NCBI RefSeq assembly: GCF_001704415.2
Contig: NC_030820.1
Coordinates: 1,240,001-1,304,000 of the forward strand
Length of the DNA stretch: 64,000 nt
Direction: 5' to 3'
DNA from: Capra hircus
Lineage: Eukaryota > Chordata > Mammalia > Artiodactyla > Bovidae
Shown: in pieces, positions 45,739-57,129 of the stretch
Layout: every line of letters begins with the position of its first letter
Position numbering within the stretch: the first letter of the stretch is position 1
Position numbers and translations under genes: made by a program
The notes under the pieces: model-generated
Database searches by the model: none
What the model saw: only the letters and a program-made list of their open reading frames with translations
What the model was told of the DNA's origin: nothing

Positions 45739-47031
45739 GTAAGTGTTCTGAGCCCATCCCGCAGGGGCGCACGCCTCCCTGTGACCCGGTTCGCGGGGCT
45801 CCCTTAGCCCGCTCCGTGTGTCTGTCTTGGTGTGAGTCACGCAGTGGACCGTGAGCCCTCGGGAGGCTGGCGGGGAGCCCCTGAGGGGGCAAATCCCCGT
45901 CTGATTCCTCCTCTGCCCTCACCCTCCTCCGCTCCCTGCCCCTCGAGAGCCAGCCGGGGCTGCAAAATCCCCACCACAGCATCCGCCCACAGAGGGAGCC
46001 CGGGGCACAGGCTCTGAGCACGTCCAGGAACCTCACCTCTGAAAGACGCGGGACAGGAAAACAGCACGCTGAAGGCGGTGCGGGAACATTCCAGCCTGTC
46101 CCTGCTGGCCACGCTTCTCTTTCCTGCATATGCCCAGCACAGTCCAGGCCGCCCGGTAGCTGTCGCTCCCTGCTTTGGGAAGGAAAGCAGCAGAAAGATG
46201 GTCTCATAGCCTCTTCCCTCCTCAGCCCCTGCCCCAGTCTCCACCCGTCTCTCCTGTTTTCACACCAGTCCTCAGACTGGTTGCAAGTGAAGAATTGAGG
46301 ACCCGCTTACAGGAGCCCATAGACTGTCTAAAAATAACTTGTCTTGAGACTTGCACACATGCTCTCTGATAAAATATATAATATCCTTCTCATGGGAAAT
46401 TGAGTTTTCCCATTAGATATACAAGCTGAATACACTAGAAAGAAGGCTTGCAAACAGCTTGATCTCAGGGCAGTGGGTAAATCTGAGGCCACCCAGTCCA
46501 CTTCTGCTGAGGCCAAGAAGATGTGCCACTCTACAGTCTCCTGCCAGGATGGGGACTTTGCTGCTTTTAAATTGCATCCTCTGAAAAGTCGATTCTGAAG
46601 ACTTTCCCAGAAGCTCCTGCCTGTCTTTGCCATCTTCCTGGCAGGAATCACACTGTGACAAGTTTCTATCCTTTGATAATCCAAGCCAAGGCCTTCCAAT
46701 CTGTTCTAAATCAAGATGGTTGGATTCATAGGGCCCAATAGAAAACTCATGAAACTTTAGGTTAGCAGGCCAAATCACCCAATACATGTCTATGGCTATA
46801 TTCATGTATACTTCTGGTGGAAAAATAAAGGGTACAGTATTTAAAATATACCTTTAATGTGAAAAAAGGAAGAGCTAAGAACCAGCCCCTATATTAAGAT
46901 ACTTTAATGAGCTGTGTTGAAGGTAGTAAAGAACAGTCTAGAAGCTTGTGATCTAATGCAGTCCTTGGGTTTGGGGATAGACTGAAAGGAAAGGTCAGTG
47001 TTTTTAAAGAATGTGTTTTTCTTTCTGTTAG
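45739..47031 (+). other. Short intron, GC-rich at its start
   Basis: 1,293 bp without recognisable repeats. About 45740-46060 is GC- and CpG-rich; overlapping open frames there (45713-46244, minus strand) reflect composition rather than a gene. Confidence 0.6.
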
Positions 47032-47209
47032 TTGGAATCTGGAGTTCCCCTTCCAAGTCCTATGGATTTGATGTACAAAATTTTGGTGAAAAATAAGAAG
47101 AAATCACACAAGTCAGCAGAAGGAGGTGGCAAGAAGAAGCTCTCAGAACAAGCTTCCAACACGTACAGCGACTCCTCCAGTGTGTTTGAGCCCTCGTCCC
47201 CAGGAGCCG
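47032..47209 (+). CDS. PLCB1: PLCB1 exon: end of X box and basic/serine part of the X-Y linker
   Basis: This 178-bp exon encodes about residues 446-505. The acceptor is TTCTGTTAG and the donor GCCG|GTGAGG. It starts on a full Leu codon and ends with the first base of a Gly codon. The protein reads LESGVPLPSPMDLMYKILVK, the last X-box strand and helix. A lysine-rich segment (KNKKKSHKSAEGGGKKK) and a serine-rich segment (ASNTYSDSSSVFEPSSPGA) follow. In PLC-beta the X-Y linker shields the active site and is displaced at the membrane. Reading continues past the donor for about 50 codons but is intronic. Confidence 0.97.
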
Positions 47210-47299
47210 GTGAGGGGCTGGTAGACTCTCATTCCTCTGTTATGTGTGGGTTTAAGAACGGCTGCTCTGGAAGGAACTTAGAAGGACTTTTAACATTTC

Positions 47300-47920
47300 C
47301 ACCTGGGCACAGTAAACTGTGTTTGTTTTCTATTTCTGTTTTAAAGCTGGTGGGTTAAAACTGCACAAATATGAGCCCCCAGTTCTGCAAGGCAGAGGCC
47401 CATGTGATCTCACCAGGCTAAATTCCAGGCATCAGCAGGGCTGCTTCTCTTTCTGGAGCTTGAGGGAATCATTCCTTGCACTTTCAGCTCCTAGAGGCAA
47501 CCCACATCCATTGGCTCATGGCCCCCTTCCTCCAAGTTCAAAGCCAGCAAGGTCCCATTTCACTTCTTCTGTCACCAACAACAGTTGGAAAGGTCCTCTG
47601 CTTTTAAGAACTCACGTCATTAAGTTGGACCTATCCAGATAATCCAGAAAAATCTCTCCCACTTCAAAGTCCTTAACTTAATCTCATCTGCAAAGTCTCC
47701 TGTGCCATGTATTCACAGGACACAGGAGATGTTCACAAGGCATGGACATTTTGGGGAGGTCGCCATATAAGCCAAATAATCTCTGGAGGAGCAAGGTGAT
47801 TTTAAGCTTCTCAGGACATTGATCCCTTGACATTAACAGCAGATCTGGACCCAAGATGTTCACCAAATGCATTCTCATTGTTGAAGAGTTCTGAGTCATT
47901 AAGTTCATCCATATTTTCCA
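47300..47920 (-). mobile_element. Old MaLR-type (MLT1-like) LTR
   Basis: In inverse orientation it carries GGTGGGTTAAAACTGCACAA, CCAGTTCTGCAAGGCAGAGG, GGCATCAGCAGGGCTGCTTC, CTTAACTTAATCTCATCTGC and a terminal GACATTTTGGGGAGGTCGCC. These follow the order of mammalian MaLR LTRs (repeat-only, no coding part). Confidence 0.6.
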
Positions 47921-47994
47921 GAACTCTTTTAAAATGTAAATGGTAAGTTACTTGAATTATATACCAGAGCTACTAGATGATGTTTCAGTTCAGT

Positions 47995-50755
47995 TCAGTC
48001 GCTCAGTTGTGTCCGACTCTTTGTGAACCCACGAATCGCAGCACGCCAGGCCTCCCTGTCCATCACCAACTCCCGGAGTTCACTCAGACTCACGTCTATT
48101 GAGTCAGTGATGCCATCCAACCATCTCATCCTCTGTCGTCCCCTTCTCCTCCTGCCCCCAATGTCCCCCAGTGGCAAAGTCTTTTCCAATGAGTCAACAC
48201 TTTGCATGAGGTGGTCAAAGTACTGGAGTTTCAGCTTTAGCATCATTCCTTCCAAAGAAATCCCAGGGCTGATCTCCTTCAGAATGGACTCGTTGGATCT
48301 CCTTGCAGTCCAAGGGATTCTCAAGAGTCTTCTCCAACACCACGGTTCAAAAGCATCAATTCTTCAGCGCTCAGCTTTCTTCACAGTCCAACTCTCACAT
48401 CCATACATGACCACAGGAAAAACCATAGCCTGGACTAGACAGACCTTTGTTGGCAAAGTAATGTCTCTGCTTTTGAATATGCTATCTAGGTTGGTCATAA
48501 GTTTTCTTCCAAGGAGTAAGTGTCTTTTAATTTCATGGCTGCAATCACCATCTGCAGTTATTTTGGAGCCCAAAAAGATAAAGTCTGACCCTGTTTCCAC
48601 TGTTTCCCCATCTATTCCCCATAAAGGGATGGGATCAGATGCCGTGATCTTCATTTTCTGAATGTTGAGCTTTAAGCCAACTTTTTCACTCTCCTCTTTC
48701 ACTTTCATCAAGAGGCTTTTTAGTTCCTTCCTCTTCAGTTTCTGCCATAAGGGTGATGTCATCTGCATATCTGAGGTTATTGATATTTCTCCCGGCAATC
48801 TTGATTCCAGCTTGTGCTTCTTCCAGTCCAGTGTTTCTCATAATGTGCTCTGCATAGAAGGTAAATAAGCAGGGTGACAATACACAGCCTTGATGTTCTC
48901 TTCCTATTTGGAACCAGTCTGTTGTTCCATGTCCAGTTCTAACTGTTGCTTCCTGACCTGCATATAGGTTTCTCAAGAGGCAGGTCAGGTGGTCTGGTAT
49001 TCCCATCTCTCTCAGAATTTTCCACAGTTTATTGTGATCCACACAGTCAAAGGCTTTGGCATAGTCAATAAAGCAGAAATGGATGTTTTTCTGGAACTCT
49101 CTTGCTTTTTCAATGATCCAGCAGATGTTGGCAATTTGATCTCTGGTGCCTCTGCCTTTTCTAAAACCAGCTTGAACATCTGGAAGTTCACGGTTCACGT
49201 ATTGCTGAAGTCTGGCTTGGAGAATTTTAAACATTACTTTACTAGCATGTGAGACGGGTGCAATTGTGCCGTAGTTTGAGCATTCTTTGGCATTGCCTTT
49301 CTTGGGATTGGAATGAAAACTGACTTTCCAGTTCTGTGGCCACTGCTGAGTTTTCCCAAATGTGCTGGCATATTGAGTGCAGCACTTTCACAACATCATC
49401 TTTTAGGATTTGAAATAGCTCAACTGGAATGCCATCACCTCCACTAGCTTTGTTCATAGTGATGCTTTCTAAGGCCCACTTGACTTCACATTCCAGGATG
49501 TCTGGCTCTAGGTGAGTGATCACACCATCGTATTATCTTGGTCATGAAGATCTGTTTTGTACAGTTCTTCTGTGTATTCCTGCCACCTCTTCCTAATATC
49601 TTCTGCTTCTGTGAAGTCCATACCATTTCTGTCCTTTATCTAGCCCATCTTTCCATGAAATGTTCCCTTGGTATCTCTAATTTTCTTGAAGAGATCTCTA
49701 GTCTTTCCCATTCTGTTGTTTTCCTCTATTTCTTTCCACTGATCGCTGAGGATGGCTTTCCTATCTCTTCTTGGTATCCTTTGGAACTCTGCATTCAGAC
49801 GCTTATATCTTTCCTTTCCTCCTTTGCTTTTCACTTCTCTTCTTTTCACAGCTATTTGTAAGGCCTCCTCAGACAGCCATTTTGCTTTTTTGCATTTATT
49901 TTCCATGGGGATGGTCTTGATCCCTGTCTCCTGTACAATGTCATGAACCTCCATCCATAGTTCATCAGGCACTCTATCTATCAGATCTAGTCCCTTAAAT
50001 CTATTTCTCACTTCCACTGTATAATCAGAAGGGATTTGATTTAGGTCATACCTGAATGTTATAGTGGTTTTCCCTACTTTCTTCAGTTTAAGTCTGAATT
50101 TGGCAAGAAGGAGTTCATGATCTGAGCCACAGTCAGCTCCTGGTCTTGTTTTTGTTGACTGTATAGAGCTTCTCCATCTTTGGCTGCAAAGAATATAATC
50201 AATCTGATTTTGGTGTTGACCATCTGGTGATGTCCATGTGTAGAGTCTTCTCTTGTGTTGTTGGAATAGGGTGTTTGCTATGACCAGTGCATTTTCTTGG
50301 CAAAACTCTATTAGTCTTTGCCCTGCTTCATTCTGTACTCCAAGGCCACATTTGCCTATTACTCCGGATGTTTCTTGACTTCCTACTTTTGCATTCCAGT
50401 CCCCTATAATGAAAAGGACATCTTTTTTTGTGTGTTAGTTCTAAAAGATCTTGTAGGTCTTCATAGAACCGTTCAACTTCAGCTTATTCAGCATTACTGG
50501 TTGTGGCATAGACTTGGATTACTGTGATATTAAATGGTTTGCCTTGGAGACGAACAGAGATCATTCTGTCATTTTTGAGATTGCATCCAAGTACTGCATT
50601 TCGGACTCTTTTGTTGACCATGATGGCTACTCCATTTCTTCTAAGGGATTCCTGCCCGCAGTAGTAGATATAATGGTCATCTGAGTTAAATTCACCCATT
50701 CCAGTCCATTTTAGTTCACTGATTCCTAGAATGTTGATGTTTACTCTTGCCATCT
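47995..50755 (-). pseudogene. BovB endonuclease/reverse transcriptase, broken
   Basis: Minus-strand pieces in order: apurinic-type endonuclease start at 50484-50753 (INILGISELKWTGMGEFNSD, RRNGVAIMVNKRVRNAVLGC) ending in a stop, the endonuclease rest around 50040-50480 with a frameshift near 50430, the linker at 49640-50017, then 49242-49523 (EVKWALESITMNKASGGDGI), reverse transcriptase core at 48686-49234 (FIDYAKAFDCVDHNKLWKIL, LSPCLFTFYAEHIM, LRYADDITLM) and the C-terminal part at 48364-48798 and 47995-48324. The YADD box is intact, but an insertion near 48730 and at least four further frame breaks or stops disable the protein. Confidence 0.9.
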
Positions 50756-51189
50756 CCTATTTGACCACTTCCAATTTGCCTTGATTCATGGACCTGACAT
50801 TCCAGGTTCCTATGCAATATTGCTCTTTAGAGCGTTGGACCTTGCATCTATCACCAGTCACATCCACAACTTGGTATTGTTTTTGCTTTGGCTCCATCCC
50901 TTCATTCTTTCTGGAGTTATTTCTCCACTGATCTCCAGTAGCATATTGGGCACCTACTGACCTGGGGAGTTCCTCTTTCAGTATCCTATCATTTTGCCTT
51001 TTCATATTGTTCATGGGGTTCTCAAGGCAAGAATACTGAAGTGGCTTGCCATGCCCTTCTCCAGTGGACCACATTGTGTCAGACCTCTCCACCATGACCC
51101 TCCCATCTTGGGTGGCCCCCTGGGCATGGCTAAGTTTGAGTTAGACAAGGCTGTAGTCCTAGTGTGATTAGATTGACTAGTTTTCTGTG

Positions 51190-51889
51190 ATTATAGTTTC
51201 AGTGTGTCTGCCCTCTGATGCCCTCTTGCAACACCTACTGTCTTACTTGGATTTCTCTTACCTTGGATGTGGGGTGTCTCTTCTCGGCTGCTCCAGCAAA
51301 GCACAGATGCTGCTCCTTACCTTGGACAAGGGGTATCTCCTCACCACCGCCCCTCCTGACCTTGAACCTGCAATGGCTCCTGGGCCCTCCTGCGCCTGCG
51401 CAGCCACCGCTCCTTGGATGTGGGGTTGCTCCTCCCGGCGGCTGCCCCTGGCCTCGGGTGTGGGGTAGCTCCTTCTGGCTACCACCCCGGCCTCGGACGT
51501 AGGGTAGCTCCTCTCGGCTGCTCCTGCACTGTCGCAGCCTGGCACTCTCGACCACCGCCCCTGAACTCGGACGTGGGGTAGCTCCTCCCGACTGCCACCC
51601 CTCACCTCAGACGTGAGGGGCACGGGCGGCTGCGACGGCGCACATAGCGCGGGCAGCTACGTTGGCGCACCTAGCTTGGCCGAGAGGAGCTACCGCACAT
51701 CCGAGGCCGGGGCAGAAGCCAGGAGGACCTCATGCCCAGGAGGCTGTGGCCGGGAGGAGCTACCCGGCGTCCGAGGTCAGGGGCAGCAGCCGAGAGTGTC
51801 AGGCTGCGACAGCGCAGGAACAGCCGAGAGGAACTACCCCACATCCGAGGTCAGGGGCGGCGGCTGGGAGGAGCTACCCTGCATCCGAA
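51190..51889 (-). repeat. BovB 5'UTR GC-rich monomers, partly inverted
   Basis: Between 51190 and about 51600 a motif like CGGACGTGGGGTAGCTCCTC recurs; between about 51680 and 51889 its complement (GAGGAGCTACCCCACATCCG and variants) recurs four times. The turning point includes a perfect 8-bp inverted pair, CCCCTCAC at 51598-51605 and GTGAGGGG at 51613-51620. Overlapping long frames here (51235-51900) are due to GC bias. Confidence 0.85.
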
Positions 51890-51898
51890 ATGACGTTT

Positions 51899-52129
51899 AG
51901 TATCATATTGATTTTCATATTAGATTTAAGTTGAAATAGACTTTTGTGATTGGTTATAAAAGAATTCAAAGCGGTCACCCATTTCCTTTGAATCATTTGC
52001 CATTTAGTCTTAGTCCTTTTCCAGTTCTAGGCAGTATCTTGGCAGTCTCAAAAGGTCTGACATGATGGCATTATGAAGAGCTCCTGATTGGAGGCTGAAT
52101 ATGTGAAGCAAACTTTAAGCTTGAATCTA
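51899..52129 (+). other. Intron, no recognised feature
   Basis: Short unique block after the BovB. Confidence 0.45.
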
Positions 52130-52740
52130 GAAAGTTCTTCAATAAAAAATTAGCTAACATTGGGACAGTGGCTTTGGAAAAGTATTTGGCAGCATCTACA
52201 GAAGCTAAGCTGAACAGATGCATATGAGGCCCCTGTACCCCCGAGAATTCTGTTCCTAGGTATATAGCCCACAGAAGTGCATGGAGATATTCATCAAGAA
52301 GTATGGGCGAGAACTGCTTAAAGCAGCACTACTCAGAATAGCACATCAACAGATAGATACATTGTGCAGCATTCTCCTCATGGAATAATGTGTAGCAGTC
52401 TTCAGTGCACACAACAACATAGATGACTCTCATTTAGAAATATAGTGTTGAGGAAAAGAAGTCAAATGCAAAAGTAAGTATCCACTGTCTGATCCCATTT
52501 ATATACAGTACAAAAATGCCAGAACTAACCAGGACTTTAAGAGGTCAAGAGAGGGTGACTCCTGGTGAAGAGGTGACTGGAAGGGACCCAAGGAGGCTTC
52601 TGAACACTGGTTATATTTTGTTCGCTGATCTGGGTACCATTGCTGTACACATGTGGCATGCATAGTTCTCTGTATATCTATCATATGTCAATTAACAGAT
52701 TTAAAAATAAAATTAAAAAATTAAAATATAAACTCTAGGT
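52130..52740 (+). mobile_element. Old L1 3' fragment
   Basis: GGCAGCATCTACAGAAGCTA, CCTAGGTATATAGCCCACAG, AGCAGCACTACTCAGAATAG, TGATCCCATTTATATACAGT and TGCTGTACACATGTGGCATG follow old L1 ORF2-end and 3'UTR order, ending in an A-rich tail. Confidence 0.7.
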
Positions 52741-54499
52741 AAATCAGAAAAAAAAAAGATTCATCAAGAGCCTGATTTATCTTTTCTTCTATTTTTCCAT
52801 CATAGTTACCAATTACTTTTATTGTTTACATTAAAATCCTTGTCCACAGATATTATGTAATTCCTAGAAAGATTTTTTTGGTAGTTTTTAAAAGTGTGTT
52901 TAAAACATAACTACACAATTCTGATTCTTTTTTCAAAAATAACTTCTATTCTCAGTGAGAATGTTCTTTTTGAAGTTTTGGAAAGCAAGTCAGTGACAGG
53001 CCACCGATTTCCCAGCACAATTCTATCCCTTGAGTAAACCAAGCAAACCAAGTCTTCCCTTGTTGTGGGAGCTTGTTGTTTTACCATCTGCCTTCGCCAG
53101 TTCTCTCCCTCTTATTAACGGGATGCGTAAGACAAATGATGATTTTTATAGGCGATGAACGTTATTGCTTAATTCAGAGAAGGAGCCCCAATCTGTTAGT
53201 AATTCAGCGGATTTCCTAAACTAGCCCAATTCTCTGTTGTGCAATATTTATTTATCGTGATGGAAATTTTTTGACATTTATATATGTAAGTAGGCCCCTG
53301 AATAAAGACCGCTACTAATTTGCCATTTGGCTTGTTGATGTGCTCAGTATTGGGAAATCAAGTAACTTGAAAAATGGAATATTTCTTATACAAAAGCTAA
53401 TCTACTTTTCTTAGCACCTGTTGGTGAGATCTTCCCCCAAGAGATCCAGCCCTTTGCCTGTACACTTGTTTAAAGAACTAGAATAATTTATTATTATTAA
53501 TATTATGCAACAGGATTTCTTCAAGTTCCCTCCAAAATCTAAGGGAGAAACCACATCCCTGCTCATAGAGTAAAGGATGACAAATTCTTTCTTTCCCACA
53601 TAAAGCAGAGAATGGCATGATTATTTGAAATTCTGGTGTGTTATACCATGAAGCACCTTAAATTACTCAATAAAAAGAACCTCCTCTCTAATTAAAAAAA
53701 AAAAGTGGTTACCAAAACTTGAGACAATAAATTTGACTCTAAGAAATTTTGCATCGACCTCTTAAAAGAATGTATCTCTATAGAATAAGCAGTGTTTTCT
53801 ATTCAAAGTGGAATTGATTCACCCTTATTAACTAACACAATATTAGCTTCATAAAACAGTTATATGTGGCTCTCTTTAACAAACAAGCCGTAAATAATAA
53901 ACCATGTTGGTCCCAGACAACTTTTTCCTCTAAAGATTATTTCATGAATACTTTGCCCGCTGCTCTCCTTGTCAGCCAAATGAAAACATTAATAAGCTTC
54001 TTGGAGGCAGTGGCAGTGCCCTTTACAGAGCCCGAGCAGGGGAGTTAATTTATAGATGGCAGGAAGGGGAGGTACTGGCCCGTGTAAGCTGCCTCGTTGT
54101 TGAGCCAAGGTTGCCATCTACTGGGCTTATTATGCTATTGCACTGTCTGGATACGGGAAGTCAAATCAAACAATTTAGAAGTATGCTTTTTGTTACTTTT
54201 TACTTGAAAATCTTGTTATGTAACTGATATCACTGGGTCTAACTGAATCCCAGAGCTGTGAAGAACAGATTGCTGCATGCCAATATGACTCTTTAAGTAT
54301 GTAATGATGATTAAGGATGTAAACATCCACCTAAACTTTGGAGACAAAAACAATCTACTGAAATGCCAGCATATTGGCTAAATATGAAACTGCATGAGAT
54401 CTGATTGAGGGAGATTCCCATGCATAATTATTTAAGATTCACCCAGTTTATTCTTCCCTTTTAAATAGAATATGCCATTTGTAAAGATACATGCACTGT
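52741..54499 (+). other. Repeat-poor intron block, candidate conserved non-coding DNA
   Basis: About 1.75 kb holds no repeat that I recognise. Two parts stand out: about 53090-53330 and about 53860-54200, which are rich in TAAT/ATTA, CAAATG and similar transcription-factor-like words with balanced composition and few low-complexity runs. A short frame at 53866-54048 is not supported by splice signals. This is inference from texture only. Confidence 0.35.
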
Positions 54500-54509
54500 T
54501 TAGACAACA

Positions 54510-54739
54510 GTTCATGCCTGTGTGCCTGCTAAGTTGATTCTGTCATGTCCGACTCCTTGCAACCCCGTGGACTGTAGCCCGCCAGGTTCCTCTGGCCGTG
54601 GGATCTTCCAGGCAAGAATACTAGAGTCGGTTGCCATGCCCTCCTCCAGGGATCTTCCCACCCGAGGGATCAAACCTGCATCTCACGTCTCCTGCATTGG
54701 CAGGCAGGTTCTTTACCACTAGTGCCACCTGGGAAGTCC
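54510..54739 (-). mobile_element. Bov-tA SINE with 10-bp target-site duplication
   Basis: Inverse SINE (CTGCTAAGTTGATTCTGTCA to ACCACTAGTGCCACCTGGGA) between TTAGACAACA at 54500-54509 and 54740-54749. Confidence 0.95.
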
Positions 54740-54749
54740 TTAGACAACA

Positions 54750-55316
54750 ATGCCTCCATCAAATAAGCCTGCAGGCAAATCACAGGATACAGTCAGTACC
54801 TTACAGTTCTGGAGAGTCAGGTTGCTGCTATAGCCCCTGATCCTGTCCCATCTCTTGTCCTCTACTTCCACTTCCATGAGGTCCTCTCTGGCCAAGGTCA
54901 CTGAGCGCTGGCCAAGAATCACATGAAGAGTTAGGGCTGAGAAGAAAAGGGAAAGATGGAAAAGTAATTGTTTATCTATTTTAGGTCATAGAGACCCTGA
55001 AAGAGGATATACCTCAAGAAAGGATATGTGGACTAGAGAGAGCTAACTGTAAAAGATGCCATATGCTTTGCAAAACATAGATAAAAATGCTAAGACAAGC
55101 ATCTTTTATAGAGTTTGGAAATTTCACACATCAAATTTAGAAAAAAAGATTCAAGCCCAGTATAATGCTTTACAATTAATAAAATTTAAATATCCGAAAG
55201 GATAATTTTAGTGAAAGGCCAACTTTCAAGGAAATGTTTGGTAAATATGCATGTCACTTGTGCTTCAAACCTGTAATTGCTTGTTTACTTCATGATCTGT
55301 TGTTAAAATTTGACAG
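54750..55316 (+). other. Intron, no recognised feature
   Basis: Unique AT-rich sequence leading to the next acceptor. Confidence 0.5.
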
Positions 55317-55384
55317 GAGAAGCTGATACAGAGAGTGACGATGATGACGATGATGATGACTGTAAAAAGTCTTCCATGGATGAG
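55317..55384 (+). CDS. PLCB1: PLCB1 exon: acidic X-Y linker
   Basis: This 68-bp exon encodes about residues 505-527. The acceptor is AAAATTTGACAG and the donor GAG|GTAGGT. It starts with two bases completing a Gly codon and ends on a full Glu codon. The protein reads GEADTESDDDDDDDDCKKSS and then MDE. Eight consecutive Asp codons (GAC/GAT mix) form the acidic patch of the linker, which in PLC-beta is thought to hinder access of the active site to the negatively charged membrane until the enzyme is recruited and oriented. The small size means that skipping would remove nearly the whole acidic segment, and 68 is not a multiple of three, so skipping would shift the frame. Confidence 0.97.
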
Positions 55385-55724
55385 GTAGGTTTCCAGGGCT
55401 TGACTTCTGGTCAGAGATTTTTCACCAACTTGCCATTCCAGTCCGCTCGCTCTGAATGTAGTTCTGGTCACCTTCTGCCATCTAGTGGTAAAAATAGTTT
55501 AAAACTGAAAATGCAAAATTGATCACTAAACCAAGTATTGTGTTAAGCAAAGTTATCTCTAAGGAACAGTTTTGCTGAGGCTGTCTTTCATCAAATGTAG
55601 TATCTTGAGGATGAATTCAAAATTTGTGATCTCCATCTTCCCACTTCAGTTTTTGAGGCAGTTAAATGGATGTCATGGTCCAAAGTCCAGAGAAGACATG
55701 AGGTTTGGAAAAATGTTTGTAAAC
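55385..55724 (+). other. Intron, no recognised feature
   Basis: Frame stays open for about 45 codons after the donor by chance. No repeat seen. Confidence 0.5.
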
Positions 55725-55857
55725 TTGGCATTAATTTCCTCGTGATGATTTTGACCTTTGTTTGGCTGCCTGGCTTGTAGGATCTTAGTTTCCTGACCAA
55801 GGATTGAATCCAAGCCCCAACAGAAGAAGCCTGGGGTCTAACCTTCATGGAATTCCC
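55725..55857 (-). mobile_element. CHR-type SINE fragment
   Basis: Inverse CHR phrases: GTTTGGCTGCCTGGCTTGTA, GGATCTTAGTTTCCTGACCA, AGGATTGAATCCAAGCCC and TTCATGGAATTCCCCA. Confidence 0.7.
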
Positions 55858-56554
55858 CATTCTTATAATTTTGGAACCACCAGAGATTTCTACTGAATAT
55901 TTATGTATATTTAATATTTAGAAGTTCAAGATTCCCCAAATAACTCAGAAACATTAATTGCACAGACTCTAGAAGAAAATCAAGGATAGGTCAATTGACA
56001 TTTTAAAACATTTAGCAGGAGTCCTGTTCAAAAAATGTATACCAAATCTGCTTTCAAATATATTGAAAAGTATGCCTCAGTAATTGTATCTTTACAATTT
56101 AATTAATAAAGATAAATAACAAATAATAAGCTGTTCTGACATGGAGTTCTTCCTCTTATAATTATTTCCTTTAATGTAGTCTAAATTCTTAATTATATTT
56201 TCCCCACAAAATTTCAACTTAATACCCAGAAGAAAAACTATTACAAAGTAGCTTTTCCTGAGAATTATTTCAATTGTCTAAACTTTTTATCAGTAACTTT
56301 GATCATTTTAAAACTATCTTACTAATTGGATAACCATTTACAATGGATATTTCCTAATTAACATTTAATCTTAATCTTGCTACAGAAGTTTTCAAAAGAA
56401 ACCTTGTCTCCCTTGTATTCTGCCTTCTGAAAGTGGGAGAAAATGTTAAATCAGCCTACAAAGATCTGCCCATATCAGTACTTCACTGTAGGCTTTCTTC
56501 TTTATAAAAAGCTTCATCAAAGTGGTATTTATATAATAGCTAATATTAGCTAAA
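55858..56554 (+). other. Intron, no recognised feature
   Basis: AT-rich; nothing assigned. Confidence 0.5.
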
Positions 56555-56745
56555 GTAACATGAAGCTTTAATATGCCAGGTACTCTTCTGAGCTCTTTCA
56601 TATAAGTTAACACATTTAATAATCACAATAACTCTATTTGTTATTGAGACTAATTTTTTCCTAATTTTATAGGTGAGCAAACTGAGGCACAGAGCAGTTA
56701 AGTAACTTGCCCCAGACTGGCTCTAGAACCTGAGCTCCTGACCTT
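56555..56745 (+). mobile_element. MIR-type SINE (old)
   Basis: AATATGCCAGGTACTCTTCT, TTAATAATCACAATAACTCT, TAGGTGAGCAAACTGAGGCA and GTAACTTGCCCCAGACTGG are MIR core phrases. Confidence 0.85.
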
Positions 56746-56756
56746 CTATGTATTGT

Positions 56757-56945
56757 TGTATAGTCGCTAAGTCGTGTCTGACTCTTTGTGGCCCCACCAG
56801 GCTCTTCTGTCCATGGGATTTCCCAGGCAAGAATACTGGAATGGGTTGCCATTTCCTTCTCCAAGGGATCTTCCCAACCCAGGGATCGAACCTGTCTTTT
56901 CCCACACTGCAGCCGGATTCTTTACCACTGAGCCAGCGGGAAAGA
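56757..56945 (-). mobile_element. Bov-tA SINE
   Basis: Inverse SINE from GTATAGTCGCTAAGTCGTGT to TTTACCACTGAGCCAGCGGG, with a deletion of the usual 'ATGGACTGTAGCC' part. Confidence 0.93.
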
Positions 56946-57129
56946 TGCATTGTGCTGCTTGCTTAATCAGCGCCCAGGAGCTAGGAAGGGAGGCCGAGTG
57001 GAAAGGTTCTAAAGAAAAGCAATATTTGTTTGTCCACCCCAACCCACTTTCACTGGCGACCCTTTTCAATAACAATTTTCCATTCATCCAGTGGTCACCT
57101 ACATGCTCATTTTCGTATTGTATGATGAC

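Larger units (their letters stand above)
47986..51889 (-). mobile_element. BovB LINE, near full length, with inverted 5' end
   Basis: The element runs from the (TTCAG)n tail at 47986 through 3' end, reverse transcriptase, endonuclease and 5'UTR to about 51889, roughly 3.9 kb. ATGATGTTT at 47977-47985 and ATGACGTTT at 51890-51898 may be its target-site duplication (8 of 9 bases). From about 51620 to 51889 the 5'UTR monomers lie in the opposite orientation to the rest. It is antisense to PLCB1 and its coding region is broken. Confidence 0.92.

Noticed and set aside
45713..46244. Overlapping minus-strand frames of 135 and 164 residues
   Set aside because: GC-rich composition keeps several frames open; they overlap the antisense of a real exon and show no domain.
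51235..51934. Several 90-121 residue frames rich in Arg, Gly, Ser and Pro on both strands
   Set aside because: They arise from GC-rich BovB 5'UTR monomers that repeat in both orientations.
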